DNA of 33,438 bases, from the IMG/VR virus record IMGVR_UViG_3300029893_000044, positions 1 through 33,438 of that record. One strand, 5' to 3'. Made by a program: the position numbers and the translations under genes. Of the stretch, positions 1 through 7,587 are shown piece after piece; position 1 is the first letter of the stretch, and each line of letters starts with the position of its first letter. The notes under the pieces were generated by a model that was given only the letters and a program-made list of their open reading frames with translations, ran no database searches and had not been told where the DNA came from. The DNA is from a virus.

Positions 1-1
1 G

Positions 2-604
2 GAGGACGCACTCGACAGCACGGCTGGAGCCTACCCGTTCCCCGCCGATCTACCGACGCTCAGCGAGCTCAACTGGGTGTTCGAGCCGTACCGCGACTTC
101 CGAGCGAACGGAGGCTTGTCGCTGCGCAAGCCGCTCCAGTTCGCCAACGTGATCGAGCTCGTCGAGCACCGCATCATGGCGCACATCACAGGCGCTGGGA
201 AGTCTGTCCCTCTCGACACACGCTACGAACGCGTGGGCGGCGGTTCGGGATGGACGATGGTGAAGGAGCTCGGGGCGAACGCGCGCACCGGCATGTTCGC
301 TGACGGGATATCTGCCTACGTCGCGGTGCGACCGCGTCAGGACGGTCGGTTCACCTACACCGTCGGCAAGATGTCCCCGTTCGTACCGTTCGACGTCGAG
401 CTCGTGCTGGAGAAGCTGAACGACGCGGAGTACGACAAGAGGCACCGGCTCGACCCGACGGTCAACTGTCTCCGAGAGTTCTGGGGAGGCAGCGACAGCG
501 TAGGCGGCTCGCCGAGGGTCGGTGGAAGCGTCCTGACCGCCGCCGAGGTCGAAGAAGTTGTGAAGATGACCTTTCAAGAGAGCGAATCCAAGCCCGAGAG
601 ATAG
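2..604 (+). CDS. Unknown protein, 5' end outside window (possible DHH-type phosphoesterase C-terminus)
   Basis: The frame is open from the first complete codon at base 2, so the gene begins before the window. An internal GTG at 77 would give 175 residues, but the upstream codons look coding (..PFPADLPTLSELNWVFEPYRDF..). Near the C-terminus is a glycine-rich stretch, WGGSDSVGGSPRVGGS. It recalls the GGSP/GGHP loop of DHHA1 domains in DHH-family phosphoesterases. No catalytic DHH motif is visible because the N-terminal part is missing, so that assignment is only a guess. The gene ends with TAG, three bases before the next start, and heads a plus-strand operon. Confidence 0.7.
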   Translation, partial: EDALDSTAGAYPFPADLPTLSELNWVFEPYRDFRANGGLSLRKPLQFANVIELVEHRIMAHITGAGKSVPLDTRYERVGGGSGWTMVKELGANARTGMFADGISAYVAVRPRQDGRFTYTVGKMSPFVPFDVELVLEKLNDAEYDKRHRLDPTVNCLREFWGGSDSVGGSPRVGGSVLTAAEVEEVVKMTFQESESKPER

Positions 605-607
605 AAG

Positions 608-1057
608 ATGAACAACATGAACAAGGCATCCTCCTTCGACGACAGCAACGAGTTCGCGTTCATCCACGTCCGCCCGGGCGACGACGGCAAGTCGCACCCG
701 ATCGGCACCATCGCAGTGGAGCTCGTGCCCGTGGACGACTACTCGCGCTCGATCGACACCCACTGCGTCGGCTTCTCCGCGCAGCACGTGAAGAAGGACG
801 CGTGGATCGCGTCGCGCGGTCGCTCGATCGCGGCCGGGCGCGCGTTGCGCAGCAAGGATCCGATCCTCGTCGCGGCCCCGAAGAACGTGTCCCGACGTGA
901 GCTCATCATGCGCTCGGTCGAAGCCGTGCGCGACGCGGCCGACGAGGGCAAGATCAACGTGTCGAAGCAGTTCCGGCGCGCGCTCGCTGACACCATGGCT
1001 CGTATGGAGCGAGCCGAAGCGATCGCTCGCATGAACAACTCGTCGGCAGCGCAGTGA
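608..1057 (+). CDS. Hypothetical protein
   Basis: This 149-residue protein is not recognised. The N-terminal half (EFAFIHVRPGDDGKSHPIGTIAVELVP) looks like beta structure. The C-terminal half is basic and helical (RRELIMRSVEAVRDAADEGKINVSKQFRRAL). An ATG at 608 and another at 617 are both possible starts. Its TGA overlaps the GTG of the next gene (GTGA), so the two are probably translationally coupled. GC-rich third codon positions support real coding. Confidence 0.8.
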   Translation: MNNMNKASSFDDSNEFAFIHVRPGDDGKSHPIGTIAVELVPVDDYSRSIDTHCVGFSAQHVKKDAWIASRGRSIAAGRALRSKDPILVAAPKNVSRRELIMRSVEAVRDAADEGKINVSKQFRRALADTMARMERAEAIARMNNSSAAQ

Positions 1058-1284
1058 AGTCGCTCAAGTTCCACGTGGTGATGACGCCGAATGGCGATCG
1101 TCCCTACGTGTCGATCAACAAGCCGCAGTCGTACATCGATCACCTGGACGTCTCAGGCGAGAAGGCTGAGGTCTTCACGATCGAGGCGATGCTCCCGAGC
1201 GACGTCGACGGCGTGATCCTCGGCGGTCCGCTCACCAACGGCGCCGAGGGTCGTTTCTCCTTCGTCGCTCGGAGGATCCGGTGA
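1054..1284 (+). CDS. Hypothetical small protein
   Basis: A 76-residue protein that starts with GTG inside a GTGA overlap and ends in another GTGA overlap with the following gene. It is rich in predicted beta strands (LKFHVVMTPNGDRPYVSINKP, FSFVARRIR). I recognise no family. Tight coupling on both sides shows it belongs to the plus-strand operon that leads to the MazG-like and synthetase-like genes. Confidence 0.75.
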   Translation: MKSLKFHVVMTPNGDRPYVSINKPQSYIDHLDVSGEKAEVFTIEAMLPSDVDGVILGGPLTNGAEGRFSFVARRIR

Positions 1285-1532
1285 GGCTGTTCCTGCTCCG
1301 ACCCATCGACGACGAAGCCAAGAACCACGGCTCCAAAGCGCCGTGGACGTACGACTGCTCCTTCGGGGTCGTCGTGCGTGCGAAGGACGAGCAGCAGGCT
1401 CGCTTGCTCGCAGCGTCGGTCTCCGGCGACGAAGGGACGCAAGCCTGGCTCGACGTCGAGCTAACCTCGTGTGCGCCGCTGAAAGCCACTGGGCCGGCCG
1501 GCGTCGTGCTCCAGGACTTCATGGCTGGCTGA
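1281..1532 (+). CDS. Hypothetical small protein
   Basis: An 83-residue protein with a GTG start in a GTGA overlap with the preceding gene. The sequence opens MRLFLLRPIDDEAKNHG and contains YDCSFGVVVRAKDEQQARLLAAS. That alternation of strand and helix resembles a small alpha/beta domain, but no family is recognised. The stop lies nine bases before the MazG-like start, with a GAGGAG ribosome-binding site overlapping the stop. Confidence 0.75.
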   Translation: MRLFLLRPIDDEAKNHGSKAPWTYDCSFGVVVRAKDEQQARLLAASVSGDEGTQAWLDVELTSCAPLKATGPAGVVLQDFMAG

Positions 1533-1540
1533 GGAGTTGC

Positions 1541-1789
1541 ATGGGGTACCACACACGAGAGTTCGAGAAGGGCGAGTACGGAGAAGTCAGCAAGATCAAG
1601 GAGGAGTTCGAAGAGCTCCTCGACGCGTGTGGTCAGGGCGCGAAGCTACTGATCCTGTGCGAGCTCGCTGACATGTACGGCGCGATGTCCGGGTACGTAG
1701 AGAAGCACTTCCCGGGCATGACGATGGCTGACATCGAGGTCATGGCGAAGATGACGACGTCAGCCTTCAAAGAGGGTAAGCGGAAGTGA
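1541..1789 (+). CDS. MazG-like NTP pyrophosphohydrolase
   Basis: An 82-residue all-helical protein with the acidic metal-binding layout of the MazG/all-alpha NTP-PPase superfamily: GEVSKIKEEFEELLDA, then about 12 residues later ELADMYGAMSGY (EExxE...ExxD type). Such enzymes hydrolyse nucleoside triphosphates to monophosphates and pyrophosphate. In phages they are thought to trim non-canonical dNTPs or alter host nucleotide signals. The ATG at 1541 is chosen because GAGGAG lies just upstream; a longer open frame upstream is out of frame with the neighbour and looks non-coding. Its TGA overlaps the GTG of the synthetase-like gene. Confidence 0.75.
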   Translation: MGYHTREFEKGEYGEVSKIKEEFEELLDACGQGAKLLILCELADMYGAMSGYVEKHFPGMTMADIEVMAKMTTSAFKEGKRK

Positions 1790-2385
1790 CTATCGAGGTC
1801 AACTATCAGACCGTGTCGCGAGCGATCTCGCTGTACGCCTCGAAAGGGTACAAGTACGTCGACACACCGTGGTACGTCACAGCCGCTGCGATGTCAGCGA
1901 CGTTGCCTTCAGATCGCGTCGGCTTCAGCATGTGGCATCCAGAGCTACCGCACGACAAGTTCCTCGTCGGCTCGGCTGAACAGGGTTTCCTCCAGCTGAT
2001 GCTGGACGGCACGATCCAACCAGGCAGCTACTGCTCCGCGGGGCCGTGCTTCCGCGACGAACCAACAGTGGATGAGCTCCACCGCTACAGCTTCTTCAAG
2101 CTAGAGCTGATCAAGATCTACGCTGCAAACGAGGTGCCTGAGCTGCTCGACGTCTGGAAGATCGCGCACCTCGTGAAGGACGTGCACGCCGACCTCTACT
2201 GGCTCGGTGAAAAGAGCAAGAAGCAGCTGCGTGTGGTCAAGACCGACGTTGGGTACGACCTGGAGCTCGCGGGCGTCGAGGTCGGCTCCTACGGGCTCAG
2301 AGAGCACAACGGTCATCGCTGGCTGTATGGCACAGGTCTGGCTCTCCCAAGAGCTCAGATCGCCCGATCGCGTGTGGTACTGTGA
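1786..2385 (+). CDS. Stand-alone class II aminoacyl-tRNA synthetase-like core
   Basis: A 199-residue protein with all three class II motifs in order. The motif 1-like segment GYKYVDTPW has its proline near residue 28. Motif 2 reads CFRDE (88-92) followed by HRYSFFKLELIK. Motif 3 reads YGTGLALPR with its arginine at 189. The fold activates an amino acid with ATP. There is no anticodon-binding or editing domain, so it is about half the size of normal synthetases and resembles class II paralogs that act on other acceptors. The substrate cannot be read from the sequence. GTG start in a GTGA overlap with the MazG-like gene. Confidence 0.7.
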   Translation: MTIEVNYQTVSRAISLYASKGYKYVDTPWYVTAAAMSATLPSDRVGFSMWHPELPHDKFLVGSAEQGFLQLMLDGTIQPGSYCSAGPCFRDEPTVDELHRYSFFKLELIKIYAANEVPELLDVWKIAHLVKDVHADLYWLGEKSKKQLRVVKTDVGYDLELAGVEVGSYGLREHNGHRWLYGTGLALPRAQIARSRVVL

Positions 2386-2399
2386 AAAAAGGAGAGAAC

Positions 2400-2729
2400 A
2401 TGGGACTCGACATGAACCTGTACGGCGTGGAGACGGATGGCTCGAAGATCGAGCTCGGCTACTGGCGCAAGCACCCGAACCTGCACGGTTTCATCGTGGA
2501 GTCGTTCGCGGGCGGCGTCGACGAGTGCCAGAAGATCCCCATGTCTCTGCAAGACATCACGCTCACGCTGGCAGCGGCCACGAAGGACATCCTGCCCGAG
2601 ACGACCGGCTTCTTCTTCGGGCAGAGCGGCTCGCACCACCGTGAATCCACTCTCGAGACGCTGAACGCTGCGCTCGTCTGGCTCGGGGAGAACCCGAAGC
2701 GTAAGGTGTACTACCGCGCTTCGTGGTGA
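2400..2729 (+). CDS. Conserved phage protein of the MGLDM...YWRKHPNLHG type
   Basis: A 109-residue protein that begins MGLDMNLYG and contains IELGYWRKHPNLHG, DECQKI, TTGFFFG and the terminal YYRASW. I recall this combination as a widespread phage family of unknown function. The ATG at 2400 is preceded by the strong site AAAAAAGGAGAGAAC, which decides the start over an in-frame GTG at 2382. It follows the synthetase-like gene directly and is co-transcribed. Histidine, cysteine and aromatic residues are conserved as I remember the family, but no catalytic role is established. Confidence 0.8.
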   Translation: MGLDMNLYGVETDGSKIELGYWRKHPNLHGFIVESFAGGVDECQKIPMSLQDITLTLAAATKDILPETTGFFFGQSGSHHRESTLETLNAALVWLGENPKRKVYYRASW

Positions 2730-2748
2730 AGCCACGTAGTTAAGCGCC

Positions 2749-2982
2749 ATGGCTAAGCAGAACCTGCGCGCTCTCATCGAGAACATCGTCGTCGAAGCAC
2801 TCGAGGAGTGGATGGACGATTGCGAGTGCGACGAGCTCGCGGAAGCTGACAAGAAGGCCGGCGTGAAGGCTTTCGGCGACGGTGAAGTCGAGAAGAAATC
2901 GAAGAACGAGGGTTCTAAGAAGAAGGACCTCCCGCCGGCTTTCCTCAAGAACGTCAAGAAGAAGAAGTCGAAGAAGGCCTGA
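2749..2982 (+). CDS. Lysine-rich small protein with N-terminal amphipathic tag
   Basis: A 77-residue protein. The N-terminus (NLRALIENIVVEALEEW) forms an amphipathic helix like the starts of the proteins at 21859 and 31794. The middle is acidic with a CEC pair, and the C-terminus is a highly basic tail (NVKKKKSKKA). This suggests a virion-associated or DNA-binding accessory protein, by inference only. Last gene of the plus-strand operon. Its TGA directly abuts the stop codon of the converging GIY-YIG gene, with no spacer and no obvious terminator hairpin between them. Confidence 0.7.
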   Translation: MAKQNLRALIENIVVEALEEWMDDCECDELAEADKKAGVKAFGDGEVEKKSKNEGSKKKDLPPAFLKNVKKKKSKKA

Positions 2983-3615
2983 TCAGGTCGATTCCGGGTC
3001 TTTGATCCAAGTTTTGAACTTGCGAATCGACCCGATTGTCGTATGAGCTACACCTAGCTCTCTTCCTAACGCTCTGTTGCTAAGTGTCGATGAACGAATG
3101 TGGTCGACAAGGTCCCACGTAAGTTTTGCCGAAGAACTCTTTTCTCCTGCACACTTTCCACGACGTCTCTCGCTGATCTTGGCACGTACTTCAGGACGCG
3201 CCGTCGGGCTATTCTCTCCTGTTACTTCAGGTCGAACGCGTCCTGTCAAAGCTCGACGAATGCGTTCTCGTGTTTCATCTGAGACAACGCGACCTCTCAT
3301 ACGAGCACGTGCAGCATCGTCGTGCTTCATCCCTGCCCATGTACCTCCTAGAGGCACGAGGTTGGCTCCCCATCCTCCGGATGAGACGCAAGTGTTGTAC
3401 GCTGCGATCAATGAACTTTCGTGCTCAAACGCGAAGCTCTCGTCCCGGGTACTAAGCACCAACTCTCTGTGTTGACCGTGCTTCTTGGCGATACGCTTCC
3501 ACAGCTCGTTGCGTCTGGTAACGTCTCTCGTTCGATCCAATGTACCTTTGCCGACGTAAAACGGTCGACCATCGTCAGTGCGATCAACGTAGACGTAGAA
3601 GATCACGGAATCCAT
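2983..3615 (-). CDS. GIY-YIG homing endonuclease, 'VDxT' subfamily
   Basis: A 210-residue protein. The N-terminal GIY-YIG-type nuclease core reads IFYVYVDRTDDGRPFYVGKG, with a likely catalytic arginine in DRTRDVTRR and glutamate in FEHESSLI. A middle section carries NUMOD3-like repeats (SDETRERIRRALTG, RPEVRAKISERRRG). The C-terminal DNA-binding helix-turn-helix reads ALGRELGVAHTTIGSIRKFKTW. It is a paralog of the copies at 6928 and 25327. Its ATG overlaps the last 13 bases of the methyltransferase gene and its stop touches the converging gene's stop. The 7-mer GATCAGG occurs at both flanks (2981 and 3623), possibly by chance. Confidence 0.9.
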   Translation of the reverse strand: MDSVIFYVYVDRTDDGRPFYVGKGTLDRTRDVTRRNELWKRIAKKHGQHRELVLSTRDESFAFEHESSLIAAYNTCVSSGGWGANLVPLGGTWAGMKHDDAARARMRGRVVSDETRERIRRALTGRVRPEVTGENSPTARPEVRAKISERRRGKCAGEKSSSAKLTWDLVDHIRSSTLSNRALGRELGVAHTTIGSIRKFKTWIKDPEST

Positions 3616-4187
3616 TTCAAGAGATCAGGCGTTTCCATTTGACGCAACCACTTGGTTCGATTCTCGACAAGATCGTTCCAAGTCAGAGTATCGAATGGTT
3701 TTGCGACGATCAGCTGATCAGTGTTTGGTCGGACGCGGATGATTCCCATTCCCATGTCGAAAGTCGAACATGCACAGTCAAGATCAGGACGAGTTCTGAT
3801 TTCGATGTAAGCGCGCCACACGTCGCCGCACCAGCCTCGTTGGTTGCCCTGTGGAACCCTCTGACGCTCTTCCGACGGCGGGTCGCAGTCGTGCATGACG
3901 ATCGTCCCTCCAAGGTTGAGCCTGACGAGCGCGTTGTCGATGTCACGTAGTACTTGTTCACGCTCGTGCAAGCCGTCGACGAACACCAGGTCGAACTTCT
4001 GATCGTGCGCCGCGAAGTACTGATCGCTGGTCATGCGCAGGGTGCCGCCTCGCTGCGGGTCGACGCCGACCTTCGTCTGAGCCTCGACGCGGTCGAAGGT
4101 TGTGTTCCCCTTACAGCCGATCTCGAGGTACGAGGCGTAGCTGAACTCCGCGATCAGCCAATTTAGCAAGTGCCATGTTCTATCCAT
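3603..4187 (-). CDS. Class I SAM-dependent methyltransferase (Methyltransf_24-like)
   Basis: A 194-residue Rossmann-fold methyltransferase. The SAM-binding motif I is YLEIGCKGNTTF (residues about 20-31), followed by VGVDPQRGG, FDLVFVDGLHE and the strand-4 motif LGGTIVMHDCDPPSEE. This order matches the methyltransferase 24 family, which often acts on small molecules, sugars or lipids; the acceptor is unknown. The gene sits between two GIY-YIG genes and overlaps both (4180-4187 and 3603-3615). Its start region (MDRTWH) resembles the start of the upstream GIY-YIG gene (MERTAH). No strong ribosome-binding site is visible before the ATG. Confidence 0.8.
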   Translation of the reverse strand: MDRTWHLLNWLIAEFSYASYLEIGCKGNTTFDRVEAQTKVGVDPQRGGTLRMTSDQYFAAHDQKFDLVFVDGLHEREQVLRDIDNALVRLNLGGTIVMHDCDPPSEERQRVPQGNQRGWCGDVWRAYIEIRTRPDLDCACSTFDMGMGIIRVRPNTDQLIVAKPFDTLTWNDLVENRTKWLRQMETPDLLKWIP

Positions 4188-4677
4188 TGTTTAACTTTCG
4201 ACGAGCGTAAGATTCTCTCATTTTTGCGCGTGTTTCCTCACTATGTGGATGTCGAACACGTAGTTTAGCAGATTGGGACATCCGACCGCGTGTTTCTTGC
4301 GAAACTATCTTGCCGGTTTGAATCTCTGCCATCTTACGTCGTGTCTCTTGAGAATGAGACCGACCTGTCCACGTATCACCACCGTCACCACCATCAGTAT
4401 GATTGGTTAGATCAGCACCCAACTCTTTGAAAAGCGCAATCAACTCACGTTCACGCTGATCAACAACGTCTGGTGTGCATGTCTCCAAAGAAAAGCATGC
4501 CGGTTTCAAGCCTTGCTCTTTTAGTTGACGCAACCACATATTCTTGTGCGTTTTTGAAGTAATGCGAGCCAAGTGCTGATTGATGCGTTCGTTCAACGGT
4601 TGAACTGTTTTGCCGATATACCTCAAATACCCGGTGCGTGGGTCGAACAAGCCATAAACATGTGCTGTCCGTTCCAT
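4180..4677 (-). CDS. GIY-YIG homing endonuclease
   Basis: A 165-residue protein. The GIY-YIG core reads HVYGLFDPRTGYLRYIGKT followed by NERINQH, with a glutamate in ERELIALF. Three or so NUMOD3-type repeats follow (SQETRRKMAEIQTG, SQETRGRMSQSAK, SEETRAKMRES). It is the closest relative of the copy at 31805 (both have YGL.DPR.G.L.YIG and a WLR.L...GLKP segment). Base composition is visibly richer in A and T than its neighbours. A TAGGAT box lies 7 nt upstream of the ATG. It is inserted between the small gene ending at 4688 and the methyltransferase, on the same strand. Confidence 0.9.
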   Translation of the reverse strand: MERTAHVYGLFDPRTGYLRYIGKTVQPLNERINQHLARITSKTHKNMWLRQLKEQGLKPACFSLETCTPDVVDQRERELIALFKELGADLTNHTDGGDGGDTWTGRSHSQETRRKMAEIQTGKIVSQETRGRMSQSAKLRVRHPHSEETRAKMRESYARRKLNNG

Positions 4678-4687
4678 GCTCGCGATC

Positions 4688-4978
4688 CTACAGCGTCCTG
4701 AAGTGCTCGTTCAGTAGCAGGACGCACCCGACTCCGAGGTGCGTCATGACGAGAGCTGCAAACGTTCGAACGTCGTCCGGATCGCGATCGTCGTGCATCA
4801 CGTCCAACGCGATGACGTGATCTCCTGGATCTAGCACAGGCATAGAGAGGATCCAAGTGTCGTCATCTGAGAGCTGGGTCCACATGCTCTGCGGGTACAA
4901 CGGTGCCTCACGGACGACCTGGAGCATGTCTCCGGGCTCCACACGAGTGAGCCACTCGTCGAGCCGTTCGAGCTTCAC
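4688..4978 (-). CDS. Hypothetical protein
   Basis: A 96-residue acidic protein of unknown family. It starts with GTG in a GTGA overlap with the upstream gene. The sequence begins MKLERLDEWLTRVEPGDMLQVV and ends VLLLNEHFRTL, with a tryptophan-rich middle (SMWTQLSDDDTWILSMPV) and the helix DPDDVRTFAALVMTHLG. The downstream GIY-YIG gene starts 10 bases after the stop, so this gene may mark the left border of that insertion. It is the third gene of the GroEL operon. Confidence 0.75.
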   Translation of the reverse strand: MKLERLDEWLTRVEPGDMLQVVREAPLYPQSMWTQLSDDDTWILSMPVLDPGDHVIALDVMHDDRDPDDVRTFAALVMTHLGVGCVLLLNEHFRTL

Positions 4979-5235
4979 GCCTTGAGCGTGTTGCTCGGCG
5001 CGATCTCGTACGGGTACACCCAGCCGGTGAGCAGCTTGCCGTCGACGGGGACTTCCACCATGTACGCTGTCATCTTCTGGTCCTTCGACTCGATGACGTG
5101 CAGCACCTTAGCGGTCATGTCCTTCTCCACCAGCGCTCCCTCATGGAGCTTCTGATCGAGCAAGCTCTTACCGTCGTCGCTGATGCGACGCAGCCGAGCA
5201 CCAGAAACGAGCGTGATCCTCTGTCCTTTGTTCAT
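4975..5235 (-). CDS. Small beta-rich protein coupled to GroEL (co-chaperonin candidate)
   Basis: An 86-residue protein whose ATG overlaps the GroEL stop (ATGA), so the two are almost certainly co-translated. It looks like a small beta-barrel: alternating strands (QRITLVSGARLRRIS, GALVEKDMTAKVLHVIES, TAYMVEVPVDGKLLTGWVYPYEI) with short turns. It has none of the sequence hallmarks of GroES. Size, predicted beta content and position are what one would expect of a diverged co-chaperonin such as T4 gp31, which also lacks clear sequence similarity to GroES. That role is inference; an SH3-like accessory protein is equally possible. Confidence 0.8.
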   Translation of the reverse strand: MNKGQRITLVSGARLRRISDDGKSLLDQKLHEGALVEKDMTAKVLHVIESKDQKMTAYMVEVPVDGKLLTGWVYPYEIAPSNTLKA

Positions 5236-6887
5236 GACTTTTCCTCTTTCGGTTCGTGCACCACCGCGTCCAGCTGAAGGAAGATGCCCGCGACGCTGAC
5301 AGCGTTCTGCAACGCGCAACGAGTCACCTTGACCGGATCGATGATGCCTGCGGCGCGGAGGTCGACGATGTCGGCCTTCACAGCATCCCAACCACGGTTC
5401 GGTAGCACGATGTCTTGGCACCGTGAGACGACCACGTCTGGGGATTGACCCGCGTTTTTCACGATCCTACGTAGGGGTGCTGTACAGGCTTCGAGAACAG
5501 CCTTCACGCCAGCTGCGTAGCCGTCGCCCTTGGCGATGTCCTTCGCGATGCCGTCGCTCTGCTCCAGCTCACGCTTGATGCGCAGGAGCGCTTGCCCGCC
5601 ACCCGGGACGATGCCCTCTTCGAGGGCCGCTCGTGCCGCGTGGAGCGCGTCCTCGATGCGGTACTTCTTCTCCACGAGCTCCAGCTCTGTAGCTCCACCC
5701 ACGCGGACGATGGCCGCGCCAGACGACAGCTTCGCCAGGCGACGCTTGACGGCGTCGACGTCCTCGCGCGACAGGCTGACGTTGTCCAGCTGCGAACGCA
5801 GCTCCTCGACGCGCTTGGCCACACGGTCCTGCGCGTCTGGGCGTCCGACGATCGTGGTGACGCGGGCGTCGACGACCGCCTTCTTGACACGGCCGACGTT
5901 CTCGAGCTTGACAGCGTCGACCTTGACGCCGCTGGAGACGGTCGGGTGCGTCCCGCCGACGAGCGCGATGAGGTCGTTCATCTGCGCGTCTCGGTCGGCT
6001 CCGACGCCGGGGAGCTTGACAGCGACGACAGGGAGGCCGTTGGTCGCTTTGTTGATGACGAGGCCTTGCATCGCGTCTCCGTCGACCTCTTCAGCGATGA
6101 TGAGGAGCGGCGTGCGGTTGCGAGCGCAGCTCTCTAGCAACGGGACGAGATCCTTGAGCGACGAGACCTTGCGATCGGTCACGAGGACCGCACAATCCTC
6201 GTAGACAGCGCGCATCTTCTCTTGATCGGTGACGAAGTACGGGCTGAGGTATCCGCGTTCGAACCGTAGACCCTCGACGATCTCCACAGAAGTCGCGCTC
6301 GAACGAGCGTTCTCGACTGCGACGACGCCATCGACGCCGGTCTTGTGGATAGCTTGAGCGACGAGCTCGCCGATCTCCTTGTCGCCGTTGGCGCTGATGG
6401 TCGCGATGTCACGAAGCGCCTCTTCGGTGTCGATCTTCTCGGCGATCTTCGGGAGCCGGTCCAGCACGAGCGCCGCAGCGTCGTCCATGCCGCGCTTCAC
6501 TTCAGCTGGCTCGAGGCCGGCGCTGGAGTACTTGACGACGCTCGACACCAGCGCGCCGGTGAGCACGCTGGCTGTGGTCGTGCCGTCGCCGGCTTCGTCG
6601 TTGGTGCGCGAGGCAGCTTCGCGGACGAGCTGCGCTCCCATCCTCTCGACCGGATCGACCGGGTCGACAGCTTTGCTGACCGTCACTCCGTCCTTGGTGA
6701 CGACCGGTGATCCACCCTCTTCGCCCTGTAGAATGACGCACTTCCCGCGCGGACCGAACGTCGCGCCGACGGTGTCGACCGCGAGGTCCAACCCAACTTT
6801 CAGACGCTTCGTCGCGTCAGCGCCGCGGACAACCACCGAACGACCCAGTCTCGGACGTCCTTCGCCTCTTCCGTCTTGTTCGAACAT
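5232..6887 (-). CDS. groEL: Phage-encoded GroEL-type chaperonin (HSP60)
   Basis: A 551-residue protein that covers a whole group I chaperonin. The equatorial N-terminal region reads DATKRLKVGLDLAVDTVGATFGPRGK. The ATPase motif GDGTTTAS has its conserved Asp near residue 101. The apical domain includes EGLRFERGYLSPYFVTD, and the C-terminal equatorial part includes GGATELELVEKKYRIEDAL and EEGIVPGGGQALL. It folds client proteins in an ATP-driven ring, in phages usually virion proteins. The N-terminus is about 12 residues longer than E. coli GroEL, and the C-terminus (HEPKEEKS) lacks the usual Gly-Gly-Met tail. ATG 6887 is preferred over an in-frame TTG at 6914. No recognisable groES is in the window. 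Confidence 0.95.
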   Translation of the reverse strand: MFEQDGRGEGRPRLGRSVVVRGADATKRLKVGLDLAVDTVGATFGPRGKCVILQGEEGGSPVVTKDGVTVSKAVDPVDPVERMGAQLVREAASRTNDEAGDGTTTASVLTGALVSSVVKYSSAGLEPAEVKRGMDDAAALVLDRLPKIAEKIDTEEALRDIATISANGDKEIGELVAQAIHKTGVDGVVAVENARSSATSVEIVEGLRFERGYLSPYFVTDQEKMRAVYEDCAVLVTDRKVSSLKDLVPLLESCARNRTPLLIIAEEVDGDAMQGLVINKATNGLPVVAVKLPGVGADRDAQMNDLIALVGGTHPTVSSGVKVDAVKLENVGRVKKAVVDARVTTIVGRPDAQDRVAKRVEELRSQLDNVSLSREDVDAVKRRLAKLSSGAAIVRVGGATELELVEKKYRIEDALHAARAALEEGIVPGGGQALLRIKRELEQSDGIAKDIAKGDGYAAGVKAVLEACTAPLRRIVKNAGQSPDVVVSRCQDIVLPNRGWDAVKADIVDLRAAGIIDPVKVTRCALQNAVSVAGIFLQLDAVVHEPKEEKS

Positions 6888-6894
6888 CAAGGCG

Positions 6895-6900
6895 ATAGTA
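6895..6900 (-). promoter_or_regulatory. TACTAT box 7 nt before groEL ATG
   Basis: On the minus strand TACTAT lies exactly 7 nt before the groEL start codon. It fits the TANNNT pattern seen at other non-overlapping starts in this window. It could be a -10 element for a nearly leaderless transcript. No convincing -35 element is seen. The box is in the 40-bp gap between groEL and the divergent GIY-YIG gene. Confidence 0.35.
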
Positions 6901-6927
6901 GGCCTTTTCGGCAACTAACTTACCCAC

Positions 6928-7587
6928 GTGAACAAGATCTTCTTCGTCTATGTTGACTGGACGCTCGAAGACGTTCCACGTTGCTTCTACGTTGGAAAAG
7001 GCAACGAAGCACGCGTTCGAGAACACAAACGCAACCTCTACTGGCAACGCGTCGCATGCAAGTACGGCTGGCGTCGCGAAGTGGTGTTTGTCACTAAGGA
7101 AGAGAAAGCCGCACTCGATTTAGAGATTGAGCTTGTAGCGCATCACAAGACGTACAGATACGACAATATCGATCGTTGGGGATGCAATTTCACGAGAGGT
7201 GGAGATGGAACAAGTGGTCACAAACACTCAAAGGAACACCGATCGCAAATCTCAGGCGAGGGCAACCCGTTTTACGGCAAGAAGCATTCAGAGGAGTTCA
7301 AGCGTCGCTTGAGCGACGAACGAAAAGGCGAGAAATCACTGTTATTCGGGAAACGTGGCTGCGAGATCGCCCACTTCGGTCGCAAGCACAGTCTCGAGCA
7401 ACGCAAGAAATTTGCTGGTGAGAATCATGGTTGGGCGAAGATGACGTGGGAGAAAGTTGACGAGATCCGACTTCGACATGCAAATGGCGAATCTCAAGAC
7501 GAACTGGCTCGTGCATTCAACGTGAGCCGACCAACGATCCATTACATTGTCAGATACAAGACGTGGAAGCTAGAAATTAGAGCTTGA
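6928..7587 (+). CDS. GIY-YIG homing endonuclease, 'VDWT' subfamily, antisense to its operon
   Basis: A 219-residue protein. The GIY-YIG core reads IFFVYVDWTLEDVPRCFYVGKG, then ARVREHKRN, and the catalytic-type glutamate is in LDLEIELVAHH. The middle contains WGCNFTRGGDG and NUMOD3-like repeats (HSEEFKRRLSDERKG). The C-terminal helix-turn-helix reads DELARAFNVSRPTIHYIVRYKTW. It starts with GTG, and TAACTT lies 6 nt upstream. It is the close paralog of the copy at 25327. It lies on the plus strand inside a minus-strand operon, between the 3' end of the 7577-7840 gene (11-bp antiparallel overlap) and the groEL start. Its composition is less GC-rich than its neighbours. Confidence 0.92.
   Translation: MNKIFFVYVDWTLEDVPRCFYVGKGNEARVREHKRNLYWQRVACKYGWRREVVFVTKEEKAALDLEIELVAHHKTYRYDNIDRWGCNFTRGGDGTSGHKHSKEHRSQISGEGNPFYGKKHSEEFKRRLSDERKGEKSLLFGKRGCEIAHFGRKHSLEQRKKFAGENHGWAKMTWEKVDEIRLRHANGESQDELARAFNVSRPTIHYIVRYKTWKLEIRA

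Noticed and set aside
2355-2957. Minus-strand open frame that could be the displaced 3' end of the methyltransferase after the 2983 GIY-YIG gene
   Set aside because: It is antisense to two plus-strand genes, is Phe/Ser-rich from reversed lysine codons, and shows no similarity to a methyltransferase tail.
2981-3629. GATCAGG direct repeat around the 2983 GIY-YIG gene as proof of target duplication
   Set aside because: A 7-mer match is likely by chance over this search space, and no displaced coding tail supports it; it is only mentioned in the gene entry.
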